This document shows positions 25,268 to 33,566 of a stretch of 64,000 nucleotides of DNA, one piece after another. The notes below the pieces were generated by a model. The model worked only from the letters and a program-made list of their open reading frames with translations. It was not told the DNA's origin and ran no database searches. Made by a program: the position numbers and the translations under genes. Position 1 is the first letter of the stretch; every line of letters starts with the position of its first letter. Source of the DNA: Mogibacterium neglectum. Its GTDB lineage: Bacteria > Bacillota > Clostridia > Peptostreptococcales > Anaerovoracaceae. The stretch lies in NCBI RefSeq assembly GCF_030644205.1, contig NZ_CP128647.1, forward strand, positions 1,054,001 to 1,118,000. Direction: 5' to 3'.

Positions 25268-27022
25268 TTAGTCAGCCTGCTTATTCACACCTCTATTTAC
25301 ATAGGAAGTATGTAGCAAGTGATGAGCCTTCTCTCCTCCTGGTACACCGAGGTAGTCATCGTACATCTTGATGATTACTGGGTTCTCATGAGCTTTACGG
25401 ATTGGAGCGTTTTTATCCAATGTGTACAGACCTTTTGCACGCTCTGCTCTAACGTCGAGGAAGTTTCTAATCTGAGAATCCACGTGTGGCTGTCCACCAC
25501 CATTTACGCAGCCTCCAGGACACCCCATGATTTCGATGAAGGTATAGTCGGCTTCTCCAGCCTTTACCTTATCCATAATTATTCTTGCGTTGGCTAGACC
25601 GCTAGCGACAGCAACCTTAACTTTCTTGCCCTGTAGGTCGTATTCAGCCTCTTTTACGCCCTTAACACCACGAACGTCTACGAAGTCTAGGTCTATTAGT
25701 TCTTCACCTGTAAGCTTCTCTACAGCCGTTCTAAGTGCCGCTTCCATTACACCACCAGTAGCACCAAAAATTACTCCAGCTCCGGTATATTCACCTAGTG
25801 GATTATCGTACGGTTCGTCTTCAAGCTTCATGAACTCTATACCTGCCATCTTGATCATCTTTGCAAGTTCACGAGTTGTGATTGAATAATCGACATCCTG
25901 ATAACCATCATTGCCCTGGTCATCTCTTCCGAGCTCGTGCTTCTTAGCTGTACATGGCATGACACTTACAGATACTATTTTGTCTACAGGAATTCCCATA
26001 ACATCAGCATAGTAAGACTTAGTTACCGCACCAAACATCTGTTGCGGTGACTTACATGTCGATAGATTAGGAATTAGTTCTGGATAGTAGTGCTCACAGA
26101 ACTTAACCCATCCTGGTGAGCATGATGAAATCATAGGGAGAACACCACCGTTAGTCACTCTCTCAACAAGCTCATTTGCTTCCTCAACTATCGTGAGGTC
26201 AGCCGAGAAGTTAGTATCGAAAACTCTGTCAAATCCCAGTCTGTGAAGAGCTGCTGACATCTTTCCTTCCACTTCCGTACCTATCGGTTGATCAAAACAC
26301 TCAGCGAGTGCAACTCTAGTTGAAGGAGCAGCCTGTACAACTACGAACTTATCTGGGTCTTCAATCGCTTCCCTAACCTGAGTGATAGAATCCTTCTCAT
26401 ACAGAGCACCTACAGGACAAGCAACGATGCATTGTCCACAATTTACGCAGCTAGTCTCAGCGAGAGGGATGTTGAATGTTGTTCCAACATACGAATCAAA
26501 CCCTCTATTATTGGCACCGATAACTCCGATGCTCTGAAGATTATTACATGCGCCTATGCAACGACGGCATAGTACACACTTACTGTTATCGCGAACAATG
26601 GACTTTGAGCTATCCTCAATCACGGAATGATTCTTTGCACCCTTATAGTACTCAGTATCGTCTACTCCGTACCTTCTGCATAGCTTGAGAAGCTCACAGT
26701 TACCGCTTCTAAAACATCCGAGGCAATCCATGTTATGATCTGATAGAAGTAGCTTTAAATTCTTTCTTCTATACTCAACAAGCTTTGGTGTATTTGTACG
26801 TGCAACCATTCCGTCAAATACAGGGAATACACATGCTGCCGCAAGTGCACGAGCACCCTCTACTTCACATAAGCACATCCTACATGCACCGATTTCATTT
26901 ACATCCTTAAGATAACATAACGTAGGGATATCAACTCCTGCGATGTGCGCTGCTTCGAGTAGCGTAGAACCTTCAGGGACATTAACCTCTATGTTATCAA
27001 TTGTTACTTTAACATCTGACAT
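25268..27022 (-). CDS. hydA: [FeFe]-hydrogenase catalytic subunit HydA
   Basis: A 584-residue catalytic subunit of an NADH-dependent hydrogenase. In order: [2Fe-2S] ligands C36, C47, C50, C64; His-type cluster H96-x3-C100-x2-C103-x5-C109; two [4Fe-4S] sets at C149-C159 and C192-C202; then H-cluster loops with C301 (SSCSPGW), C357 (MPCTAKKHE) and C501/C505 (EIMGCPGGCVNGGG). The first loop reads SSCSPGW rather than the textbook TSCCPGW. The C-terminus carries the small-subunit-type domain. It lies 13 bp after the NuoF-like gene. The product should use NADH, possibly with reduced ferredoxin, to make H2. Confidence 0.96.
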   Translation of the reverse strand: MSDVKVTIDNIEVNVPEGSTLLEAAHIAGVDIPTLCYLKDVNEIGACRMCLCEVEGARALAAACVFPVFDGMVARTNTPKLVEYRRKNLKLLLSDHNMDCLGCFRSGNCELLKLCRRYGVDDTEYYKGAKNHSVIEDSSKSIVRDNSKCVLCRRCIGACNNLQSIGVIGANNRGFDSYVGTTFNIPLAETSCVNCGQCIVACPVGALYEKDSITQVREAIEDPDKFVVVQAAPSTRVALAECFDQPIGTEVEGKMSAALHRLGFDRVFDTNFSADLTIVEEANELVERVTNGGVLPMISSCSPGWVKFCEHYYPELIPNLSTCKSPQQMFGAVTKSYYADVMGIPVDKIVSVSVMPCTAKKHELGRDDQGNDGYQDVDYSITTRELAKMIKMAGIEFMKLEDEPYDNPLGEYTGAGVIFGATGGVMEAALRTAVEKLTGEELIDLDFVDVRGVKGVKEAEYDLQGKKVKVAVASGLANARIIMDKVKAGEADYTFIEIMGCPGGCVNGGGQPHVDSQIRNFLDVRAERAKGLYTLDKNAPIRKAHENPVIIKMYDDYLGVPGGEKAHHLLHTSYVNRGVNKQAD

Positions 27023-27035
27023 ATCGTTTCCTCCA

Positions 27036-28937
27036 CTACTTTCTGATTATTGCACCGAATCTGCAGTTATCCATACATGCACCACACTTGATACACTTTA
27101 CAGTATCAATTACGTGAGGCATTTTAACTGCACCAGAGATAGCATCAACTGGGCAGTTTCTAGCGCACAGAGTACATCCTTTACACTTCTCTTCGATGAT
27201 GCTGTACTTAAGCAGCTTTTTGCAGACACCAGCAGGACAAGTCTTTTCCTTGATATGTGCAACGTACTCGTCTCTAAAGAATCTCAGTGTCGAAAGAACT
27301 GGGTTTGGAGCTGTCTGACCAAGTCCACACAGTGAGTTGGTCTGAATGAATTTAGCTAATTCTTCAAGTTTGTCAAGATCTTCTATTTCACCCTTACCCT
27401 CAGAGATTCTTGTTAGGATTTCAAGCATTCTCTTAGTTCCAACTCTGCAAGGTGTACATTTGCCACATGACTCACTAACTGTAAATTCTAGGAAGAACTT
27501 TGCTATGTCAACCATACAGCTATCCTCATCCATTACGATGAGTCCGCCAGATCCCATCATACATCCAATACTCTTTAGGTTCTCGAAGTCTATTGGGATA
27601 TCGTAGTATGTACTAGGGATACATCCGCCAGAAGGACCACCAGTCTGTGCAGCCTTAAACTTCTTGCCATTTGGAACTCCACCGCCGATATTTTCAACAA
27701 CATCGCGCAGAGTTGTACCCATAGGAACTTCTACAAGTCCGGTATTGTTAATCTTACCCCCAAGGGCGAAAACTTTAGTACCTGGTGATAGTTCTGTTCC
27801 GAGAGAGCTAAACCACTCTGGCCCCTTGTTAAATATCACTGGAATGTTAGCGTATGTTTCAACGTTATTTAGAATTGTTGGACATCCAAATAGGCCTTTT
27901 ACAGCAGGGAACGGAGGACGAGGATGTGGTTCACCTCTATTACCTTCGATAGAAGTTAGAAGAGCAGTTTCCTCACCACACACGAATGCTCCTGCACCGA
28001 GTCTTAAATCGATATCGAAATCAAAACCTGTGCCAAATATGTCCTTACCAATCAGTCCATATTCCCTAGCCTGCTTAAGAGCAATCTCTAGTCTATTAAC
28101 AGCTATAGGATACTCAGCACGAACATAGATATATCCCTGGTCAGCTCCAATTGCATATCCAGCAATAGCCATAGCCTCAAAAACTGAATGTGGATCTCCC
28201 TCTAATATTGAACGATCCATGAATGCACCTGGGTCACCTTCGTCTGCATTACAACATACATATTTCTGAACTTTTCCTCTATTACCAGATGCGAACTTCC
28301 ACTTCTTTCCTGTTGGGAATCCTGCACCACCACGTCCTCTAATGCCGCTATCGAGAACGGTCTGAATAACTTCATCTGGGTTCATCTCAGTTAAGCATCT
28401 TCCAAGAGCCTCATATCCACCTGTGGCAATATATTCATCGATGTTCTCTGGATCGATAACTCCGCAATTTCTAAGTGCTATTCTCTCCTGCTTAGTGTAG
28501 AAGTCAGACTCTGTCATCGTCTTTGCAGGACTTCCATCGGTAGTCTCCTCTTTGAGCAGGTATTTGTCAGCAGGAACACCACCAACGATATGCTCATTTA
28601 CAATTGCCTCTACCTTCTCTGGATCTACTTCTTCATAGTAAACAGATCCCGGATGAACTACAACTACAGGTCCTTTAGCACATAGACCAAGACATCCGGT
28701 CTGAATGATCTTCACATCATTCTGAAGACCATGCTCTTTGAGATGAGTTTCAAAAGCTTCAACCACATCTAAGCTGTGGTTAGATGTACATCCTGTACCG
28801 CCGCAAACCAGTATATAATTCTTATGAACCTGTGCACCTTCAGCCTCTACTGAGATAGCTGATTCGCTACCTAGTCTGAGGCTTACTTGGCACATCATCT
28901 TATTCTTGATGGCTCTAAGTTCATTAAGCGATTTCAT
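27036..28937 (-). CDS. hydB: NADH-binding hydrogenase subunit HydB (NuoF-like)
   Basis: A 633-residue flavoprotein subunit. An N-terminal thioredoxin-like [2Fe-2S] domain (CGGTGC, QTGCLGLCAKGP) precedes the NuoF core with GRGGAGFPTGKKW (FMN/NAD site) and SCGKCTPCRVGT ([4Fe-4S]). The C-terminus adds two ferredoxin clusters (CKGCTLCARNCP, CIKCGACMDNC). The ATG at 28937 has GGAGG six bases upstream; the ATG at 28949 overlaps that site and is rejected. Together with HydA and HydC it forms the bifurcating-type trimer. Confidence 0.96.
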   Translation of the reverse strand: MKSLNELRAIKNKMMCQVSLRLGSESAISVEAEGAQVHKNYILVCGGTGCTSNHSLDVVEAFETHLKEHGLQNDVKIIQTGCLGLCAKGPVVVVHPGSVYYEEVDPEKVEAIVNEHIVGGVPADKYLLKEETTDGSPAKTMTESDFYTKQERIALRNCGVIDPENIDEYIATGGYEALGRCLTEMNPDEVIQTVLDSGIRGRGGAGFPTGKKWKFASGNRGKVQKYVCCNADEGDPGAFMDRSILEGDPHSVFEAMAIAGYAIGADQGYIYVRAEYPIAVNRLEIALKQAREYGLIGKDIFGTGFDFDIDLRLGAGAFVCGEETALLTSIEGNRGEPHPRPPFPAVKGLFGCPTILNNVETYANIPVIFNKGPEWFSSLGTELSPGTKVFALGGKINNTGLVEVPMGTTLRDVVENIGGGVPNGKKFKAAQTGGPSGGCIPSTYYDIPIDFENLKSIGCMMGSGGLIVMDEDSCMVDIAKFFLEFTVSESCGKCTPCRVGTKRMLEILTRISEGKGEIEDLDKLEELAKFIQTNSLCGLGQTAPNPVLSTLRFFRDEYVAHIKEKTCPAGVCKKLLKYSIIEEKCKGCTLCARNCPVDAISGAVKMPHVIDTVKCIKCGACMDNCRFGAIIRK

Positions 28938-28991
28938 AATAACCTCCATAGTCTACAAAACGCTGCTAAGCGTATCATTTACAACCGAAAA

Positions 28992-29480
28992 CTACTTGTA
29001 TTTAGCAAGAACTTCAGGAATCTTATCCGCAGTCATTTTGCCATATACGTCTCCGCCAACAATAACCACCGGAGCTAGTCCACAAGCTCCAACGCAGCGG
29101 CATGAATCTAAGGAGAACTTTCCGTCTGGTGTGCATTCTCCATCACCAATCTTTAACTCCTCCACGCACTTATCGAATATATCTCCCGCACCTTTAACGT
29201 AACATGCAGTACCGAGACAGACTGAAACTTCATGTTCACCCTTAGGCGACATGGAGAACTGAGCATAGAATGTAGCCACACCGTATACTTTCTCCATCGG
29301 AAAACCTGTTCCATCAGAAATGATTTTCTGAACCTGATATGGAAGATACCCATATATCTCCTGTGCATGTTGCATAATTGGCATCAAGCAACCCTTATCA
29401 CCTTTGAGCTCGTCAATAACCTTCAGTAATTGCTGTTCTTGCTCAGGTGTGCCCTTGAATGGGACATTCGAAACCTTCAT
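28992..29480 (-). CDS. hydC: Hydrogenase [2Fe-2S] subunit HydC (NuoE-like)
   Basis: A 162-residue NuoE homologue with a C-terminal thioredoxin-like [2Fe-2S] fold: CLGTACYVKG and SCRCVGACGLAPV supply four cysteines. GGAGG lies eight bases before the ATG at 29480; an in-frame TTG at 29498 is not used because the Shine-Dalgarno lies inside that extension. First gene of hydC-hydB-hydA, transcribed from the AT-rich region between it and the divergent DRTGG gene. Confidence 0.95.
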   Translation of the reverse strand: MKVSNVPFKGTPEQEQQLLKVIDELKGDKGCLMPIMQHAQEIYGYLPYQVQKIISDGTGFPMEKVYGVATFYAQFSMSPKGEHEVSVCLGTACYVKGAGDIFDKCVEELKIGDGECTPDGKFSLDSCRCVGACGLAPVVIVGGDVYGKMTADKIPEVLAKYK

Positions 29481-29738
29481 ACCTAGAACCTCCTTCAACC
29501 AAATCAGTTAGTGATATTTAATAAAATTAAATCATATATTAAATTTATTATATATATTAAATAAATTTATTTCAATGATAGTTATGAATCTGTCTATATA
29601 CTGAAAACATTCAATTAGCTGTAACTTTCGTATCAATTATCCACAGTTATTTTGACAAATCCACTCGCAATTGATAATTGTGTAACGTATAATATAAGTA
29701 TAATTATGACTGTATATGCGTTGACTAGGGAGGACAAA
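29481..29738. other. AT-rich divergent promoter region
   Basis: Spacer between hydC and the DRTGG gene. It contains repeated TATTAAAT/AAATTTATT stretches (29525-29575) and, on the plus strand, TATAAT-like motifs at about 29692-29707 before the DRTGG gene. A TTGACA at about 29653 is too far from them to assign confidently. No perfect Rex-type TTGTTAA palindrome was found. Confidence 0.5.
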
Positions 29739-30083
29739 ATGACACTACTTGAAATTAATTCTATTATAGAGGGAAAGATCCTAACCAAGGATCCTGACCT
29801 AAATCTCGAGCTAGTTAATGCCTTTTCATCTGACGTAATAAGTCACATCGTAACATATGCTAGCGATAAATCGATATTGATTACGGCAGTATATAATCCG
29901 CAAATCCTTAAAACTGCTGAGATGAAAGGCGTTCAGTGTGTTATTTTAATTGGAATCTATGAACCAGAGCCATCGCTCATCGCTCTTGCCAATTCATTAG
30001 GAATCACTCTACTACGTTCTACTTTTTCTATGTACGTTACCTGTGGAAAACTTTATAGCAATGGTCTGCAGGGTGCATTCTAA
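29739..30083 (+). CDS. DRTGG-domain protein
   Basis: A 114-residue protein consisting of one DRTGG domain (IIEGKILTKDPDLN, then VQCVILIGIYEP and GITLLRSTFSMY). GGGAGG lies six bases before the ATG at 29739; the frame is open further upstream without support. Similar stand-alone DRTGG proteins are commonly encoded with clostridial HydABC hydrogenases, where they may bind a nucleotide. Here the gene is divergent from hydCBA and followed at 15 bp by an S66 peptidase. Confidence 0.75.
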   Translation: MTLLEINSIIEGKILTKDPDLNLELVNAFSSDVISHIVTYASDKSILITAVYNPQILKTAEMKGVQCVILIGIYEPEPSLIALANSLGITLLRSTFSMYVTCGKLYSNGLQGAF

Positions 30084-30098
30084 TACAAGGAGGACTTT

Positions 30099-31118
30099 AT
30101 GATATATCCTAAATTTCCCGAAAAAGGTTCTGCTCTTGGTATCTGTGCACCGAGCGCTGGAGTTGGTCACAAAATTAAATCGTTTGACAAATCATTAGCA
30201 GCCTTAAAATCATCGGATTTCGATATTATAGAGACTGCCAGTGTTAGAAATGATAACATACGATCTGCTGATGCTAAGACTCGTAGCGAAGAATTCAATT
30301 TCCTTGTTCACAATCCTGATGTAGATATGATTATCTCCGCAGCTGGTGGCAATTATAACATCGAGATACTTCCCTACCTAGATATGGAAACACTGTCTAA
30401 CTACCCTAAGTGGATTGCCGGTGCAAGTGATCCAACGAACATCACATACTATGTAACGACCAAACTCGACATAGCCACAATGTACGGCTTTAATGCAGGT
30501 AGCTTTGACTGGGATATACTTCACGAGTTCCAGAAGAATTCGCTTGAGTTTATGCGTGGCAACATTATAAAACAATATTCATTCGATAAGTATGACTCTA
30601 ACACCGACTTTAACATTCAGGATGTGGTTCTTGATGAAGACGTAAATTGGCAGCTATCAATGCCAGGTACAGATGAGATAATAGATAAATCGTCCGCTAC
30701 TGATTCACCAAGACTAATAGCTGAGGGACGGCTTATCGGGGGATGCATAGATTGCATCGCAAAGCTGATAGGAACACCTTTTGATGACACTAAATCATTT
30801 GTTAAAAAATATCCTCGAAAGATATGGTTCCTAGACAACTTTGCGATGACCTCATTCGATCTATACCTTACGATGATGCAGATGAAGTATTGTGGGTACT
30901 TTAAGGGAACTAAAGCGATTGTATTTGGCAGGACTATGTTCCCCGACAAATCGGACGAAGAATATATCGCGCAGCTACGCCAAGCGATTCCAAATATTCC
31001 ATTTATTTGGAATGCAGATATCGGTCATGTTAAGCCATGCTTTACAGTAATAAATGGCGCGTATGGTAGGGTTACCTGTGTACAGGGCAAAGGAACGCTT
31101 GAGCAAGCATTGATTTAA
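30099..31118 (+). CDS. S66 family LD-carboxypeptidase / MccF-like peptidase
   Basis: A 339-residue serine peptidase of the LdcA/MccF family. LGICAPSAGVG begins the fold, IISAAGGNYN and AGASDPTNITYYV carry the oxyanion and nucleophile region, and DIGHVKPCFTVI holds the C-terminal His. Family members cut the L,D bond of murein tetrapeptides or inactivate microcin C-type aminoacyl nucleotides. The extended AGASDPTN sequence leans to the MccF side. AAGGAGG precedes the ATG. Confidence 0.85.
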   Translation: MIYPKFPEKGSALGICAPSAGVGHKIKSFDKSLAALKSSDFDIIETASVRNDNIRSADAKTRSEEFNFLVHNPDVDMIISAAGGNYNIEILPYLDMETLSNYPKWIAGASDPTNITYYVTTKLDIATMYGFNAGSFDWDILHEFQKNSLEFMRGNIIKQYSFDKYDSNTDFNIQDVVLDEDVNWQLSMPGTDEIIDKSSATDSPRLIAEGRLIGGCIDCIAKLIGTPFDDTKSFVKKYPRKIWFLDNFAMTSFDLYLTMMQMKYCGYFKGTKAIVFGRTMFPDKSDEEYIAQLRQAIPNIPFIWNADIGHVKPCFTVINGAYGRVTCVQGKGTLEQALI

Positions 31119-31139
31119 TACCGCAAAGGCGAAAGAAAT

Positions 31140-31221
31140 AAAAAAGGTAGATGTGGGCTAAAGTATAGCCAAAAAGTTAGTTTGATGTCCAACTTTTTGG
31201 GTGCTTGCATCTACCTTTTTA
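31140..31221. terminator. Three-way-junction terminator-like element
   Basis: Outer stem AAAAAGGTAGATG (31141-31153) with CATCTACCTTTTT (31208-31220). Inside are two side hairpins: GGCTA/TAGCC, and CCAAAAAGTT/AACTTTTTGG with a 12-base loop. The T run makes it a terminator for the S66 gene; the A run makes it one for the convergent minus-strand gene. The nested cloverleaf-like form is far more elaborate than the other terminators in the window. Confidence 0.7.
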
Positions 31222-31254
31222 CTATTTAGAACTAATAAACGCTAAGCTCAATGT

Positions 31255-31833
31255 CTATAGCACATCATTATGAATTAGAACGCTCATGTAAGCACCCTTC
31301 TTAAATAATGATGTACTTACGCCCCATGCGATGGCTGAACAAGCTAGCTCGTCAGCATTCTTTGATTTAATGGTTCTAGAAGTTAGAACGATTCCCTTTG
31401 GATAGAGTTCAGCATCTAGATACTGATGTAAGCTATCTGCAGAACCTGACTCAACGGCCTTGATTGAGCGACCAGGATTTGTATCCCACCATTCGTTTGG
31501 CTTTGAGAATGAACCATCAGCTCTCATCTCACCAGAAGAAAGATTCTGAGCACAAACTTCTCTAAGTTTCTCTAGAGTCTCCTCATCTATTACACCATCG
31601 GTAATCGAATATGCATACATTGCACACGCAACACCATCATCATCTAGTTCCTTGAGAAGGTATAGATTCGAGACACCTCTCTCCTTGAACTTCTTCCACT
31701 TAGCGGACACTTTCTTAAGGCTTGCATCATTGTAGACAGATGAGTTTCCATCCTCAAGAGCACGTCTTAGTTCTTCTAGATTAACATCCTTCTTCTCCCA
31801 GTTGTCGATAAAATTGATTCTTAGATCACTCAT
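31255..31833 (-). CDS. Hypothetical cytoplasmic protein
   Basis: A 192-residue soluble protein I do not recognise. The first 55 residues are charged (LRINFIDNWEKKDVNLEEL); the middle has ELDDDGVACAMYAYSITDG and the C-terminal half NEWWDTNPGRSIKAV. No helix long enough to span a membrane and no cofactor motif. It begins 6 bp after the 149-residue membrane protein gene with its own AGGAG, so the two form an operon. Confidence 0.7.
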   Translation of the reverse strand: MSDLRINFIDNWEKKDVNLEELRRALEDGNSSVYNDASLKKVSAKWKKFKERGVSNLYLLKELDDDGVACAMYAYSITDGVIDEETLEKLREVCAQNLSSGEMRADGSFSKPNEWWDTNPGRSIKAVESGSADSLHQYLDAELYPKGIVLTSRTIKSKNADELACSAIAWGVSTSLFKKGAYMSVLIHNDVL

Positions 31834-31839
31834 GTAACT

Positions 31840-32289
31840 TTACTCCTTTAAATCTTCTTGCCAACTAGCTAATGTATCATTATCAAATACGATTATCGTA
31901 TCAATAAACGGTTTCACTACGATCTTCGTGTAAAAAGGTCCTTTTTTCTTGTAATATACCGTTGCCCCAGAGCGACTTTTTACTGAGAACTTTATCTCAT
32001 ACTCTCCGGACGGCATCAAGATAGAAGGCGTTAGAAACTCATCTGAAAACAAAACTCCGGACGACCAATTCTCCCCATCAACGGAAAATGACATATCATA
32101 GAATTCGCCATAACCGTTATCGATTCTAAGGTATACCTTGGATAGTTCCTTATTGCGCTTCATGGTCTTAATCGTGTTAAATGCCTTCTTTCTTTTAGTA
32201 TGCTGATAATATAATATTCCAACACTTATGTAGAACAGTACGGACATCGCCACGATTAATATCCAGGGTCTTTCAATTAAAAAACTCAT
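31840..32289 (-). CDS. Hypothetical single-span membrane protein
   Basis: A 149-residue protein with one N-terminal helix (residues 9-27, PWILIVAMSVLFYISVGILY) and then a basic stretch. The beta-rich domain that follows (VYLRIDNGYGEFYDMSFSVD, MPSGEYEIKFSVKS) resembles a small carbohydrate-binding or surface-type sandwich only in pattern. No family recognised. It is cotranscribed with the 192-residue gene. Confidence 0.65.
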   Translation of the reverse strand: MSFLIERPWILIVAMSVLFYISVGILYYQHTKRKKAFNTIKTMKRNKELSKVYLRIDNGYGEFYDMSFSVDGENWSSGVLFSDEFLTPSILMPSGEYEIKFSVKSRSGATVYYKKKGPFYTKIVVKPFIDTIIVFDNDTLASWQEDLKE

Positions 32290-32612
32290 GATTAGTTCTC
32301 ACTTTTCTTATTGGTTGCAATGTACAGTTTGCAACAATTATCTATTAATACCAATCCTGTAAGTTCCGCAGACTTTGTGTAATCTGCCGAGTAAACGCAA
32401 TTCGCTTACAAGGCTCGTAGGCCACATATGGACAATCATCACAGCGAGGGAGCTGAAGGTGAATACAAAAGGCTGCGAGGTTTTGACAAGTTTAAAGGTT
32501 TACGAAGTTACGAATTAACGAATGCGAGTATTATTACATCACATCAAGTTACACAATATTCGTATAATTCATCAAGTAAGCGAAACTATTTGCCGAGGCT
32601 CGCAGTATTTTT
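32290..32612. other. 323-bp gene-free region with long-range stem, possible small RNA
   Basis: No convincing gene. On the plus strand CTGCGAG (32473-32479) pairs with CTCGCAG (32599-32605), which is followed by TATTTTT; between them are tandem TTACGAA-like units (32508-32524). GCAGA/TCTGC also forms a hairpin at about 32372-32391. A 130-nt transcript closed by its ends would resemble the general outline of 6S-type RNA, but conserved blocks were not recognised and the strand is uncertain. Confidence 0.35.
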
Positions 32613-33515
32613 CTATTCGCCGACCCCTATGTGTCTCTTAAAATTACCCACTATATTTTCACCCTCTGACATCATGAGAAATGCATGAGAATCAATATCG
32701 TTAACTATTCCTTTGAGATGTTCTATTTCATACTTTGAGACGAGCGTTAGAATTATATTTACCTCATCTCCTGTGTAAGCACCTGTTCCCTTCCAACTTG
32801 TAACGCCTCTGTTTAATTCTTCAGTAAGAATTTTTTCTATACCCTCTTTCTTAGTAATAATCAGAACTTCTGTCTTGATGTTTTGGGTGTGCATCCTGTC
32901 GATAAACATCGCCTTGACAGCCGAGTAGATGAAGGAGTAAACTGCTATCTTTACATTAAATAACAGTAGGCAGCAACCATATACAGCAAAATTCACAACA
33001 TTATTAAGCATTCCGACGCTAATGTTTGGATTCTTCTTTGCCATGCACACTGCTATGATATCTGGACCGCCAGTTGAACTTCCACCTCTTAAAATCATGC
33101 CCGTTCCGATTCCTCCGATAACACCTGCGACTACACACGCGGTTAGGTAGTCATCAATATAAGGAATCTTTGGTACTGGAACAAGGGTAAGGCAAACCGA
33201 TGATATGCCAATTGAAATCAGTGTCTTAGTCGCAAATTTAAATCCAGCTGATGAGTATGCATACAAAAATAAAGGAATATTTATCAAGAAGTAGATAATA
33301 CCAGTAAAGTCAAGACCATATATCGTTGCAACTCCAGTATTCACGACAATTAAATGTCTAACAATCTGGGATATTCCGAGGAATCCACCGTTATACAGGT
33401 GCATCGGTGTGATTAGGAGGTTTATGCTAAATGCATAAATTAAGTTTCCTAGAATCATCAATATTGTACTTGATAATCCATTCCATTTATCTTCAAATTT
33501 ATTAAACCAGTTCAT
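32613..33515 (-). CDS. YitT family membrane protein
   Basis: A protein of about 300 residues with five or six N-terminal helices (INLLITPMHLYNGGFLGISQ; GMILRGGSSTGGPDIIAV is the YitT signature) and a C-terminal DUF2179 domain (EVLIITKKEGIEKILTEELN, EIEHLKGIVNDIDSHAFLMM). Function is unknown for the family. An ATG at 33539 lies inside the 3' arm of a 13-bp terminator stem, so the next ATG at 33515 is preferred; neither has a clear Shine-Dalgarno. It sits directly behind ppdK and probably depends on readthrough or its own weak promoter. Confidence 0.85.
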   Translation of the reverse strand: MNWFNKFEDKWNGLSSTILMILGNLIYAFSINLLITPMHLYNGGFLGISQIVRHLIVVNTGVATIYGLDFTGIIYFLINIPLFLYAYSSAGFKFATKTLISIGISSVCLTLVPVPKIPYIDDYLTACVVAGVIGGIGTGMILRGGSSTGGPDIIAVCMAKKNPNISVGMLNNVVNFAVYGCCLLLFNVKIAVYSFIYSAVKAMFIDRMHTQNIKTEVLIITKKEGIEKILTEELNRGVTSWKGTGAYTGDEVNIILTLVSKYEIEHLKGIVNDIDSHAFLMMSEGENIVGNFKRHIGVGE

Positions 33516-33523
33516 TTCAAAAA

Positions 33524-33558
33524 ATTTATGGTTAAGCATCCGCTACGGATGCTTAACC
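33524..33558 (-). terminator. Strong terminator between ppdK and yitT
   Basis: Minus-strand GGTTAAGCATCCG, a three-base loop and CGGATGCTTAACC form a perfect 13-bp stem, followed by ATAAATTTTTT. It begins 9 bp after the ppdK stop and runs into the 5' end of the yitT frame. Confidence 0.85.
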
Positions 33559-33566
33559 TTTAGATA

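Noticed and set aside
29525-29580. Repeated TATTAAAT/AAATTTATT units upstream of hydC as a repeat array or operator
   Set aside because: Units are irregular in spacing and almost pure A/T; consistent with an AT-rich promoter upstream element.
32428-32688. An 86-codon plus-strand frame between the hypothetical genes and yitT
   Set aside because: No Shine-Dalgarno, overlaps the end of yitT, and its composition is not convincing. The region is better described as possible structured RNA.
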